Assembly (NCBI GenBank): GCA_965368585.1
Contig: CBDUNM010000036.1
Span: forward strand, 1-36,002
Length of the DNA stretch: 36,002 nt
Source: JARRQB01 sp965368585
Lineage (GTDB): Bacteria > Pseudomonadota > Gammaproteobacteria > Chromatiales > Chromatiaceae
Reading direction: 5' to 3'
Shown: piece after piece, positions 23,601-31,640 of the stretch
Numbering within the stretch: position 1 is the stretch's first letter
Layout of the letters: each line of letters starts with the position of its first letter
Program-made: the position numbers and the translations under genes
The notes under the pieces: model-generated
Seen by the model: the letters and a program-made list of their open reading frames with translations, nothing else
Databases searched by the model: none
What the model was told of the DNA's origin: nothing

Positions 23601-24770
23601 ATGTCGAGGTTGTTGTTTCCCGAAGGTGTTACCGTCGAGAGTTTCCTCCATCTGTTCTGGCAGCGCAAACCGTTGTTTATGCCTGAGGCGCTGCCCGACT
23701 TCCGCTGCCCGCTCGACGCCGACGAAATCGCCGGCTTGGCCTGCGAGCCCGACATCGAGTCGCGCTTGATACTGGAAAACGGCGCGACGCCATGGGAGCT
23801 GCGCCACGGCCCGTTCGACCCGGAGGTGTTTGCCGCCCTCCCTGATTCGCACTGGACGCTGCTCGTGCAGGATGTGGACAAGCACTTACCGGGGGTAGCC
23901 AGATTATTGGACCGGTTACGCTTCATTCCAGACTGGCGCGTCGATGATGTGATGGTCAGCTATGCCGCCGACCAGGGATCGGTGGGTCCGCACACTGACC
24001 AGTACGACGTATTTCTCTTTCAAACGCAGGGCGCCAGGCGCTGGCGAATCAATACCCAAATCGATGTCGCGGCAGCCTGGCGCAGCGATTGCGAATTAAA
24101 GGTCCTGGAAGACTTCACGACCGAACGCGAATGGCTGCTGCGGCCGGGAGACATGCTCTATCTGCCGCCCGGGGTCGCTCATTGGGGCGTCGCCGAGGGC
24201 GCCAGTATCACCTGCTCGATCGGCTATCGCGCCCCGTCGCATCGAGAGCTGTTCAGCTCGTGGACCGAGTTTCTGACTGAAGCGATATCGCCCGATGCAT
24301 ATTATCGCGACGTCCTGACCGAGCTACAAGCATTCAGCGCGGAGATCACTACCTCGACTTTCGCCGCCATCGACGATCTAATCGTCAGACTCGGCAGCGC
24401 CGATGAAATCGATCGACGCCGCTGGTTCGGCGCATTCGTAACCGAAGTCAAACCACATTTGGCTCCCGAATCACCGGCGTGCGAACTGGCACCCGACACC
24501 CTGCACGAGCAGTTTCGGGCCCGCTCGGTGATCTACCGACACCCTTACAGCCGCGCCGCGTTCGCCGATATCGGGCAGGAGCGGTTGTGCCTGTTCATGA
24601 ACGGTGATGCTTACACGGTGCCAGACCGGTATCGTGGTTTTGTGAATAGCTTGGCGCATGACCGTGAGATGCATTTCGGCTATCTGGCCGAATGGCTGGA
24701 ACACGCCGCCTGCCGAGAACTTCTGGCGCAACTCTACAACGCCGGATATCTGGTTTTCGACGATGCTTGA
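23601..24770 (+). CDS. roxA: RoxA/YcfD-type JmjC-cupin ribosomal protein hydroxylase
   Basis: This 389-residue Fe(II)/2-oxoglutarate oxygenase resembles E. coli YcfD (RoxA), which hydroxylates an arginine of ribosomal protein L16. The metal triad is H131-x-D133 and H194, closely matching H125/D127/H187 of YcfD. The C-terminal winged-helix region is also present. Typical runs are W-R-V-D-D-V-M-V-S-Y and G-D-M-L-Y-L-P-P-G-V-A-H. I chose the ATG at 23601, because the in-frame start at 23490 would run through the terminator at 23501-23536. The next gene overlaps its end by eight bases. Its position after purB is usual in this class of bacteria. Confidence 0.9.
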   Translation: MSRLLFPEGVTVESFLHLFWQRKPLFMPEALPDFRCPLDADEIAGLACEPDIESRLILENGATPWELRHGPFDPEVFAALPDSHWTLLVQDVDKHLPGVARLLDRLRFIPDWRVDDVMVSYAADQGSVGPHTDQYDVFLFQTQGARRWRINTQIDVAAAWRSDCELKVLEDFTTEREWLLRPGDMLYLPPGVAHWGVAEGASITCSIGYRAPSHRELFSSWTEFLTEAISPDAYYRDVLTELQAFSAEITTSTFAAIDDLIVRLGSADEIDRRRWFGAFVTEVKPHLAPESPACELAPDTLHEQFRARSVIYRHPYSRAAFADIGQERLCLFMNGDAYTVPDRYRGFVNSLAHDREMHFGYLAEWLEHAACRELLAQLYNAGYLVFDDA

Positions 24771-25194
24771 GTTGCGCATCGAAGCGGTAGCCTGGCAAAC
24801 GCACGCACCAATGCTGGTCGATATACGTACAGCGGTGTTCGTGCGGGAGCAAGGGGTGCCGCTCGAGCTTGAAATGGATGATCGGGATTCGGCCGCAACG
24901 CACTTGCTGGCGTTCGCACCGGACGGAACCGCCATCGCGACCGGACGCCTGCTGGTCGACGGACACATTGGCCGGATGGCGGTGCGGGCCAAATGGCGTC
25001 ATCGGGGGGTCGGCCGCCGATTGCTCGACCGCCTGGTCCGGATCGCCGACTCGCGAAACCTGCCGTGGGTCTTTCTGCACGCCCAGTCTGCCGCCGTCGG
25101 CTTCTATGAGCAGGCGGGGTTCACGCGAGAGGGAGACATCTTTATGGATGCCGGCATCCCCCACCAGAAAATGCTGCTGACGCTCCGCCCGTGA
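24763..25194 (+). CDS. GNAT-family N-acetyltransferase
   Basis: This 143-residue acetyltransferase resembles the ElaA/YjcF group. Its N-terminal part reads V-F-V-R-E-Q-G-V-P-x-E-L-E-M-D, and the acetyl-CoA pyrophosphate loop is R-x-x-G-V-G-R-R-L-L around residues 82-91. A late A-V-G-F-Y-E-Q-A-G-F completes the fold. The ATG at 24763 overlaps the RoxA-like stop, so translation is coupled. The in-frame start at 24658 lies inside that gene. The substrate is unknown. Confidence 0.87.
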   Translation: MLELRIEAVAWQTHAPMLVDIRTAVFVREQGVPLELEMDDRDSAATHLLAFAPDGTAIATGRLLVDGHIGRMAVRAKWRHRGVGRRLLDRLVRIADSRNLPWVFLHAQSAAVGFYEQAGFTREGDIFMDAGIPHQKMLLTLRP

Positions 25195-25667
25195 CTGCAC
25201 CGGCCTTGACGAACCAGGACGAACTGCGCGCTACCGTTGTTGCGGCGACCGTGGCCGCACGTCGTGAAGTGAAGGCGCTGCTGGCCGAATTCGACAGCCG
25301 GTTGTGGGAAGACCCTCGCGTGTTGACCGCAATTCGGACCTACCTGACCGGCAACTCGCTGTCCAGGCTCACCATTTGCCTGCTGGACGCGACCGGCGCG
25401 AGAACCGATGCACCGCGACTGATGGCGCTTTGCGAACGCCTGCCCAGCCGCTGCGAGATCCGTCTGGCGCACGAAGAGCATCGTACGCTATACGAGACCT
25501 TCGTGCTGTTCGATCGCTACGACTATGTGCGCCGCGCGACGCCTTTGGACCGCGTCTGGACGACTCAGGCCAAGCCGCCCAACGAGGCCGACCGGCTGCA
25601 TAAACTGTTCACCCAGGTCTGGGACGAAGCCGCGGTACACCCGGATCTCAGGCGCTTGAGTTTGTAA
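25191..25667 (+). CDS. Conserved protein of unknown function downstream of GNAT
   Basis: This 158-residue soluble protein starts with GTG, overlapping the GNAT stop by four bases (GTGA). It has an N-terminal helical region (A-A-R-R-E-V-K-A-L-L), then alternating strands and helices, including L-T-I-C-L-L-D-A and T-F-V-L-F-D-R-Y-D-Y-V-R. This gives the general look of the phospholipase-D-like half-domain proteins found in this position in gammaproteobacteria. I see no HKD catalytic motif, so an enzymatic role is doubtful. The roxA-GNAT-this gene arrangement suggests a conserved operon. Confidence 0.75.
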   Translation: MTAPALTNQDELRATVVAATVAARREVKALLAEFDSRLWEDPRVLTAIRTYLTGNSLSRLTICLLDATGARTDAPRLMALCERLPSRCEIRLAHEEHRTLYETFVLFDRYDYVRRATPLDRVWTTQAKPPNEADRLHKLFTQVWDEAAVHPDLRRLSL

Positions 25668-25717
25668 GGGTCAACCTTGCGCCGACGATGCGGAGATTCA
25701 CAGGCTAGACTTGCATA

Positions 25718-26563
25718 ATGTCATCGAGTAAACGAATCGGGGCGGTGTATCAGACACGCATTGCGCTAGTCGCGGCCTGCCTCGCCACTACCATCGCCTG
25801 CGCCGCCGAACGGATCGAAGTGTTCACGCTCAAATCGCGCCTGGCGCACGAGATCATACCGGTTGTGGAGCCGCTGGCAGGCCCGGGCGCCACCCTAACC
25901 GGAATGGGCGATAAGCTCGTGGTCAAGGCCGACGAACAGCAGCTGTTACAAATCCGCAACCTGTTGGCCGAACTCGACCGTCCGCCGCAACGGCTGCTCA
26001 TCGAAGTGCGCCATGCGGCTGCCACGGACGAGGGGTCGGGCGGCGGTCGTCTGGATGCGCACGGTAGCGACGGCGATTCCAGCGTCACCCTGGGGCGCCG
26101 GAGAAACGCGGGCGTCGACCTGGAGATCCGTGCGGCGCAGACCCGCCGTGACGACGATGTCTGGCAGCGGATTCAGGCGCTCGAGGGTCGGGCGGCTTAC
26201 ATATCGACCGGGCAGTCGGTTCCCGTCTATGAGCCTTCGATACAGATCTACGGCAATCGCGTCCACGCGCGAAATCGCATTTACTATCGTGACGCGACGA
26301 CCGGTTTTTACGCGCTACCCTGGGTGAACGGAGATACCGTCACCCTCACCTTGCGACAGCACGCCGACCAACTGCGCGCCGGAGAACCACGCTCGACCCA
26401 CCAGCGCAGCGAAACCTCTCTGTCGGGGCCCCTCGGTACTTGGCTGGACGTGGGCGGCAGTCGCCAATTCGGCGGCGCGGTAGCGGCAGACCCGAGTCGA
26501 GTGACCCGCACGCGGCGCCGCGACGACCACCATATCCAGCTGCGCGTCACCACGTTGCCATAG
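25718..26563 (+). CDS. Exported secretin N-domain-like protein without a pore domain
   Basis: This 281-residue protein has a signal peptide (about 1-29, ending A-C-A-A-E). A short repeat-like module at 31-90 has the pattern of secretin N-domains (I-E-V-F-T-L-K-S-R-x-A-x-E-I-I-P-V-V-x-P and L-L-A-E-L-D-R-P-P-Q-R-L-L-I-E-V). The middle (about 155-215) keeps A-Y-I-S-T-G-Q-S-V-P-V, as in type II/III secretins just before the channel. The beta-barrel pore domain itself is missing, so it cannot form a channel. It stands alone, with the NUDIX gene converging. It may be a periplasmic or outer-membrane-associated assembly factor; no function is known to me. Confidence 0.75.
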   Translation: MSSSKRIGAVYQTRIALVAACLATTIACAAERIEVFTLKSRLAHEIIPVVEPLAGPGATLTGMGDKLVVKADEQQLLQIRNLLAELDRPPQRLLIEVRHAAATDEGSGGGRLDAHGSDGDSSVTLGRRRNAGVDLEIRAAQTRRDDDVWQRIQALEGRAAYISTGQSVPVYEPSIQIYGNRVHARNRIYYRDATTGFYALPWVNGDTVTLTLRQHADQLRAGEPRSTHQRSETSLSGPLGTWLDVGGSRQFGGAVAADPSRVTRTRRRDDHHIQLRVTTLP

Positions 26564-26621
26564 TTTCCCATCCACCATCGGTCGCGTCGTCTGAGACGTA
26601 GCCAACGTCTGAATCAGGACA

Positions 26622-27218
26622 TTAGCCTTCCCATCGGTCGCGCAATTCGTCGCGGTGCGCGCCGAACCACTGCAGGGCAATGATCACGCTGGTCGAGTTG
26701 GCCCGTTGGTATAGCTCACCGAGGGCCTCATCGGCAGGCAAGATCACTACCCGGGTTTCTTCACCTTCGTCCGCCAACCCATGAATCGCCCCGAGTTGCG
26801 AGGTGTCAACCCGCGCGCAAAACAGGGCGATGCGCTCGCAGGAGATACCCGGACTGACGTAGAACTCGCAGATCGGCTCCAGATCCAACACGTCGCATCC
26901 CGCCTCCTCCCGAACTTCGCGTCGCACGACATCTTCCGCGGCCTCGTCTGGCGCCTGGTACCCACCCACGGTTTCCAGTAACCAGGCGCCCGCTCCGGCC
27001 TCGATGGCGCCAATGCGAAATTGCTCGACCAGAGCGACGCAATCGCGGTGTATGTCGTACAACAGCACCGACACCGCGCTGAGACCCTCGACCCGCAACC
27101 GCTCGACCGGCGCCAACCACCCGCCGCGAAAGCTCTCATGGCGCAGCCGGTATTTGTTAATCTTAAAAAAATCCTGAAAAACAGTTTTATTATCAATAAT
27201 ATCAAAGTTATATTTCAT
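26622..27218 (-). CDS. NUDIX hydrolase, ADP-ribose pyrophosphatase type
   Basis: This 198-residue enzyme carries a complete NUDIX box G-x5-E-x7-R-E-V-R-E-E-A-G-x, about residues 92-115. It sits in the context of ADP-ribose pyrophosphatases (NudF): V-A-L-V-E-Q-F-R-I-G upstream and P-G-I-S-C-E-R-I-A-L-F downstream. It would hydrolyse ADP-ribose or related nucleotide sugars in the cytoplasm. The start is uncertain. The ATG at 27218 has no good ribosome site, and an in-frame GTG at 27260 would overlap a small ORF that does have one. The first 30 codons are unusually AT-rich. Confidence 0.87.
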   Translation of the reverse strand: MKYNFDIIDNKTVFQDFFKINKYRLRHESFRGGWLAPVERLRVEGLSAVSVLLYDIHRDCVALVEQFRIGAIEAGAGAWLLETVGGYQAPDEAAEDVVRREVREEAGCDVLDLEPICEFYVSPGISCERIALFCARVDTSQLGAIHGLADEGEETRVVILPADEALGELYQRANSTSVIIALQWFGAHRDELRDRWEG

Positions 27219-27232
27219 GTATTTTATCCAGT

Positions 27233-27373
27233 TCAGACTGGTACTGACGGACGACCCCACCGCGCCCCGGCCCTACCGTGGGTTACCATCTCCAGACCGA
27301 ACTTGCGCATGGCTGAGTTCCGTGGGCCGCGCTCGAAGCTCGGGCCGACCACCGCGTCTAATCGCGCAATCAT
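27233..27373 (-). CDS. Possible 46-residue ORF between sat and the NUDIX gene
   Basis: An ATG at 27373 is preceded six bases earlier by GGGGAGG, one of the strongest Shine-Dalgarno sequences in the window. It opens a 46-codon frame ending at a TGA 15 bases before the NUDIX start. The product would be basic (M-I-A-R-L-D-A-V-V-G-P-S-F-E-R-G to start) with no membrane segment and no family I recognise. It lies just after the sat terminator. It may be a real small protein, a translational leader for the NUDIX gene, or a decayed remnant. Confidence 0.35.
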   Translation of the reverse strand: MIARLDAVVGPSFERGPRNSAMRKFGLEMVTHGRAGARWGRPSVPV

Positions 27374-27389
27374 GATACGCCTCCCCAAT

Positions 27390-27424
27390 AAAAAAAAGGC
27401 CCGCCTCCGTACCGAAGGCGGGCC
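27390..27424 (-). terminator. Rho-independent terminator of sat
   Basis: Read on the minus strand, GGCCCGCCT pairs with AGGCGGGCC (9-bp stem, nine-base loop). An eight-base T run (27390-27397 on the complement) follows. It lies 28 bases after the sat stop. Confidence 0.85.
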
Positions 27425-27451
27425 CGAATATGCAACGATGATGCGAAAGCG

Positions 27452-28639
27452 TTACGCGACCGACTGATAGTAATCCATGAGGATTTTTGCCACTTCCGGG
27501 CGCGAGAACTCGGGGGGTGGCGCCTCGCCCTTACCCAGCATTTCGCGCACCTTGGTGCCGGACAACAAGACGAAGTCTTCTTTGGTGTGATCCGGCGCCT
27601 CGTTCATCATCACTACGCGATTCAACTTCTTCGAATAGGCGGTATGATCGGCCCGGAAAATCTCGATTTCCAGGGCACCCTCGGGAACCTCTTCGTCGAA
27701 GATGGTCTGTGCGTCGAAGGCGCCGTAGTAGTCACCCACACCCGCATGATCGCGGCCGATAATAAAATGCGTAGCGCCCATGTTCTGACGGAAGTAGGCG
27801 TGCAGCACCGCTTCGCGCGGTCCGGCGTACAGCATGTCGAAGCCATAGCCGGTGATCATGGCCGAGTTCGGAGGAAAGTACAGTTCGACCATTTTGCGGA
27901 TAGCTGAGTCTCGGACCGGCGCCGGGATGTCGCCCGGCTTCAGTTTGCCGAGCAGCATGTGGATCACCAGGCCATCGCATTCCAGTCGATTCATCGCCAT
28001 GTGGCACAGTTCCTCGTGCGCCCGGTGCATTGGGTTTCGGGTCTGGAAGGCGACGACCTTCTTCCAACCGTGCTCCTGAATTTCGTTGCGGATCTCCACG
28101 GCGGTGCGGAAGGTATCTGGAAAATCGGTCTGGAAGTAGGAAAAATTCAGCACGTCGATCGATCCGGATAAAGCGAACCGGCCCTGACCGTTGAATGCCG
28201 CAACGCCCGGGTGCTCCATATCGTCGGTGCGATAGACCTTATCGGTCATCACCGCCATCTGCGCGTCGGTGACCTCTTCGATGGCTTCCAGATCCATCAC
28301 GGCCAGCACCGGGTTACCGTCAACGTTCGGATCGCGCAGCGCGATCCGCTTGGCCCCCTTGATCGCATCGACGTTTTCCACCAGGCACATGACCGGTACC
28401 GGGAAAAACGACCCGTCGGTCAAGGTCATCTTTTCCGCCGCACCCATGGCATCCGCCACGTTCATGAAACCCTTGAGTGGGCTGAAATAGCCGCCGCCCA
28501 TCATCACGGCGTTGCCGGCGGCCTGTGAACTGATGACCAACGAAGGCAGGGTGGCCGCCTCTTTCTCCAGTTCGTGATGCTTTTCCGAAAAATAAACGAA
28601 ACGCGGTTGCAGTTCGTCAGAACCGACAGGCTTGATCAT
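27452..28639 (-). CDS. sat: ATP sulfurylase (sulfate adenylyltransferase), dissimilatory type
   Basis: This 395-residue monomer-type Sat interconverts sulfate plus ATP and APS plus pyrophosphate. The nucleotide motif Q-T-R-N-P-M-H-R-A-H is at about 198-207 and G-R-D-H-A-G-V-G at about 295-302. It is not the CysDN heterodimer of assimilation and lacks an APS-kinase domain. In sulfur-oxidising gammaproteobacteria this form runs in the ATP-making direction after AprAB. No aprAB, aprM or cysC is in the window, so the direction is inferred. The ATG at 28639 has TGGAG eight bases upstream; the upstream in-frame start adds 13 unlikely residues. Confidence 0.94.
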   Translation of the reverse strand: MIKPVGSDELQPRFVYFSEKHHELEKEAATLPSLVISSQAAGNAVMMGGGYFSPLKGFMNVADAMGAAEKMTLTDGSFFPVPVMCLVENVDAIKGAKRIALRDPNVDGNPVLAVMDLEAIEEVTDAQMAVMTDKVYRTDDMEHPGVAAFNGQGRFALSGSIDVLNFSYFQTDFPDTFRTAVEIRNEIQEHGWKKVVAFQTRNPMHRAHEELCHMAMNRLECDGLVIHMLLGKLKPGDIPAPVRDSAIRKMVELYFPPNSAMITGYGFDMLYAGPREAVLHAYFRQNMGATHFIIGRDHAGVGDYYGAFDAQTIFDEEVPEGALEIEIFRADHTAYSKKLNRVVMMNEAPDHTKEDFVLLSGTKVREMLGKGEAPPPEFSRPEVAKILMDYYQSVA

Positions 28640-29094
28640 GCGGTTGTCTCCAGGATCGGGTTGCAGCGGGCGCAGCACCGCCCACAGTACTTATATAAAA
28701 CCTAAGCTATGCGCTTTATCGTATTGTTTTTCATAATTTTAATTAGATAAGCACATAGTTAAATTCGAACCAGGGAATACGGTACCAGAAGCACGGGAAT
28801 CGCGCCCCAAGGTTTTCTTTATAGATACCAAACGATTTTCTTTCATCGCGGCAGCCGCGGCGAAGGCTCTTGGATCGAATACATCGCCGGTCACGCGAAC
28901 AGGACGACGCTACCGTGCAGCGGCCGGGATTTCCCTGTATCGCTACAAATGATCAGGACCCTTCTTACGCGCCGCTTCAAACCGGCACATCGGACCCGAA
29001 ATCCACCGCTGATCGAAGGCTTGTAGACTTTACTGAAATGAAGTTTTTATTGCTTATTTTTCTGATAATTCAATGTTCGTACTAATGGACAACA
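28640..29094. other. Intergenic region upstream of sat, no gene seen
   Basis: These 455 bp include an AT-rich block near 28690-28770 with TATA-like segments that likely hold the sat promoter. The other half is moderately GC-rich. A plus-strand frame at 28870-29085 has atypical composition and no ribosome site. I see no tRNA, repeat or terminator. Confidence 0.5.
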
Positions 29095-29814
29095 TCAAAT
29101 CCCTGCCAGGACCGCGGCGACATCGGCGTTGATTGCCTGCAAACTCGCCATGGGATCGGACGCCGCGGTAATGGGCCGGCCGACGACCAGGTAACTTGCG
29201 CCGTGGCGCATGGCGTCCGCCGGCGTCATGACGCGCTTCTGATCGTGCAGCGACGCGCTGGACGGCCGCACGCCAGGCGTCACCAGCCTGAAACCGCGGC
29301 GCGCCGACGCGCGAATTGCCGCGGCCTCAAGCGGAGAGCAGACCACGCCATCCAGACCGACGTCGTCCGCCAATGCCGCCAGTCGGCCGACGTTGTCGGC
29401 CGGGTCGCCGCTGAAACCGACCTCCGCAAGATCCGCCGTGCCGAGACTCGTCAGAATGGTCACCGCGATCAAGAGCGGCGCATCGTCCCTCTGCGTCAGC
29501 CGTTCGCGCGCGGCTTCCATCATGCGCCGCCCGCCGGACGCGTGCACATTCACCATCCAAACGCCGAGATCGGCCGCCGCAGCACAGGCCGCTGCAACCG
29601 TGTTGGGGATATCATGATATTTGAGGTCGAGAAATACATCGAAATTGCGCCCAGCCAGATCTTCCACCAAGGCGGGGCCGGCGCGGGTGAAAAGCTCCTT
29701 GCCGACCTTCAGGCGACACAGCCCCGGATCGAGCTTTTCAACAAAGGCAAGCGCCGGTTCGGCCGCCGGATAGTCCAGCGCGACAATCACGCGCGGTCCC
29801 AGATCGTCGCTCAT
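29095..29814 (-). CDS. pyrF: Orotidine 5'-phosphate decarboxylase
   Basis: This 239-residue TIM-barrel enzyme makes UMP from OMP. The catalytic D-x-K-x-x-D array is seen in F-L-D-L-K-Y-H-D-I-P-N-T near residue 62. The phosphate-binding end of the barrel is seen in V-T-P-G-V-R-P near 180 and Y-L-V-V-G-R-P-I near 210. It opens with R-V-I-V-A-L-D-Y. The ATG overlaps the lapB stop (ATGA), giving the lapA-lapB-pyrF order usual in gammaproteobacteria. The more upstream in-frame start at 29928 lies inside lapB. Confidence 0.96.
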   Translation of the reverse strand: MSDDLGPRVIVALDYPAAEPALAFVEKLDPGLCRLKVGKELFTRAGPALVEDLAGRNFDVFLDLKYHDIPNTVAAACAAAADLGVWMVNVHASGGRRMMEAARERLTQRDDAPLLIAVTILTSLGTADLAEVGFSGDPADNVGRLAALADDVGLDGVVCSPLEAAAIRASARRGFRLVTPGVRPSSASLHDQKRVMTPADAMRHGASYLVVGRPITAASDPMASLQAINADVAAVLAGI

Positions 29815-31004
29815 GTTCTTACCTGTATGCAGTCGTCTATGTCCGGTTTGCGGCGCACCGAGCCCCACCGGCGGCAGCTCGGACATTGCCAGTGCAGCGT
29901 CTTCGCGGCGAAGCCGCATTTTCGACATTGGTATTGTGGTCGTTCGTCCAGCAGTCGCCGGATGTGATCGCGCAAACCCAGTAAAACCTCGACGGCGTGG
30001 TGCTCCGGGATGCGCGCGTTGAGCTCCACCAGCCGCAGCAGACCCTTGAGGCTCGGGGATTGACGCACCCGTTCCCCGAGCATCTGTGCCGCGGCCGCAT
30101 CACCGTCGGTCTCCTTGACCAGGTTTGCCACGATCAAATCCACCGAGCTCCCCGAGCGCTGCGTCAGCAACTGATCCAGGTAGCGGCGCAGCCCCTCTAT
30201 ATCGCCGGCCCGCTTGTACGCTTCGACCAGGTCCGGCAAAAGCTCGGGGAGATAGTCGGCATCCGATTCGGCCGCCTGGTGATACAACCGAATGGCAGTC
30301 TTGAAATCGTTTCCCTCGATCGCGAGTTCCGCCTGCATATGCAGCGCTCGAATACACCCCGGATCCGCCTCGATCGCGGTTCTCAGCAATTCTTTGGCGC
30401 GCCCGGGCTGGCCGTCGGAAATCGCCTTTTCCGCCAGTTCGCAATAATAGTGCGCACGCTCGACGCTCAACGACTCATCGACCAGCGGCTGCAGTGCCGC
30501 GGTCACGCTCAAACAGGCTTCCCAGTCTTTCTCCTGCTGATAGATCCAGCGCAGGTTGCGCAATGCCGGCACGAGGTACATTTTGCTGTCGCGCAGCTCC
30601 GTGAACAGATTTTCTGCACGGTCGTACAAACCGGCATGCATATAATCCTTGCCCAGCTCCAGCAACGCTTCGGCCCGCTGCTCGCGGGTCAGCGCGGGAC
30701 GTGCAATAAGATTCTGGTGAATGCGAATGGCGCGCTCCACTTCACCGCGCCTTCTGAACAGATTTCCCAGAGCCAGATGCGTTTCCACGGTTTCGCTGTC
30801 GATTTCGAGCATCTCGACGAACACGTCGATTGCCTTGTCCGGCTCTTCGTTGAGCAGGTAATTGAGACCCCGAAAGTAGGCGGGATTGTTGTCGCAGCCA
30901 CTCGAACGCGGCTCTTCACCGCGGCGCGCGCTACGTCTGGCCGCTATCCAACCGGAAGCCGCGGCGACGGGCAGTAGCAGCCAAAGCAATTGCAAATCGG
31001 CCAT
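29811..31004 (-). CDS. lapB: Lipopolysaccharide assembly protein B
   Basis: This 397-residue protein is anchored by one N-terminal membrane helix (about 5-20) and then faces the cytoplasm. It has about nine TPR-like helical repeats (30-330). A rubredoxin-like metal knuckle with two CxxC pairs (C-R-K-C and C-P-S-C) forms the C-terminal end. LapB (YciM) adapts FtsH to degrade LpxC and so sets the LPS level. The ATG at 31004 overlaps the lapA TGA by one base (TGATG). An in-frame TTG at 31007 is a weaker alternative. Confidence 0.94.
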   Translation of the reverse strand: MADLQLLWLLLPVAAASGWIAARRSARRGEEPRSSGCDNNPAYFRGLNYLLNEEPDKAIDVFVEMLEIDSETVETHLALGNLFRRRGEVERAIRIHQNLIARPALTREQRAEALLELGKDYMHAGLYDRAENLFTELRDSKMYLVPALRNLRWIYQQEKDWEACLSVTAALQPLVDESLSVERAHYYCELAEKAISDGQPGRAKELLRTAIEADPGCIRALHMQAELAIEGNDFKTAIRLYHQAAESDADYLPELLPDLVEAYKRAGDIEGLRRYLDQLLTQRSGSSVDLIVANLVKETDGDAAAAQMLGERVRQSPSLKGLLRLVELNARIPEHHAVEVLLGLRDHIRRLLDERPQYQCRKCGFAAKTLHWQCPSCRRWGSVRRKPDIDDCIQVRT

Positions 31005-31294
31005 CAACGATCTCGCAAGGGTAAAGATCGAAGGTTATTGATCTCTTCGCTGACAAGCTGTGATCGCCGACTCAATTGGCTGTTTTCACGACGCAGTCGC
31101 ACGTAGCCGGCGACGCTGGACAACAGCCCCAAGACGATGCCGACACCGAGTAAGAGAAAGATCAAAATACCCAGCGGCAGTTCTAATACGCCGAAGTAGT
31201 AGGACACTCGCACCAACCCGGGGTTGATATACGCAAACGACGCTCCAAGCGCCGCCGCGGCGATCAGGAAAAAGAACTTCAGTAACTTGAGCAT
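31004..31294 (-). CDS. lapA: Lipopolysaccharide assembly protein A
   Basis: This 96-residue inner-membrane protein of the LapA/YciS (DUF1049) family has two membrane helices, about 3-22 and 40-65. A cytoplasmic basic coiled-coil tail follows (L-R-R-E-N-S-Q-L). The family pattern N-P-G-L-V-x-V-x-Y-x-x-G-x-x-x-L-P-L sits between the helices. It works with LapB in controlling LPS assembly, and the overlapping genes are typical. ihfB, the usual upstream neighbour in enterics, is absent; an orphan fliK lies upstream instead. Confidence 0.92.
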   Translation of the reverse strand: MLKLLKFFFLIAAAALGASFAYINPGLVRVSYYFGVLELPLGILIFLLLGVGIVLGLLSSVAGYVRLRRENSQLSRRSQLVSEEINNLRSLPLRDR

Positions 31295-31640
31295 GCAAGT
31301 TTCCCCGATTATCCGGTCGCCAGCCCACGGCGCTTAACGTCACGAAGCCGCTCGATCCCTCCGGTCACGCCACGGCCACATCGGTCACGGGAGACGCAGC
31401 TTGCCAGCGCCACGCGTTGTCGTACGCGGGGAGCGTTGATCAATCAGACCTGTGTCCGGACCATTTGAGTCACGCAATCCATTCGGCAAAAACACTTGCG
31501 GCGGCCATACAGAACCGGCAGCGCGAGATTGCGCCGCCCGGACCGCCCGCACGACAACGCGTCAGTCCTTTGATGAGCAATTCCCCTCCGGCAATGATAC
31601 CGGTAAGCGCCCGCTCGACGCTATGCGAACAGTGAATCCG
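31295..31640. other. Intergenic region between fliK and lapA
   Basis: These 346 bp of GC-rich DNA lie between two minus-strand genes. A weak 8-bp hairpin (GGCGGCGC paired with GCGCTGCC, one G-U pair) near 31525-31550 has no U tract. A degenerate open frame is interrupted by stops. No tRNA or clear promoter was found. Confidence 0.4.

Noticed and set aside
28870..29085. 71-codon plus-strand frame in the gap upstream of sat
   Set aside because: No ribosome site, protein-like composition or conserved motif; the hydrophobic end comes from AT-rich DNA.
29997..30977. Plus-strand open frames opposite lapB and pyrF (also 29203-29967)
   Set aside because: Shadow frames of confidently assigned genes; no motif, signal or start site.
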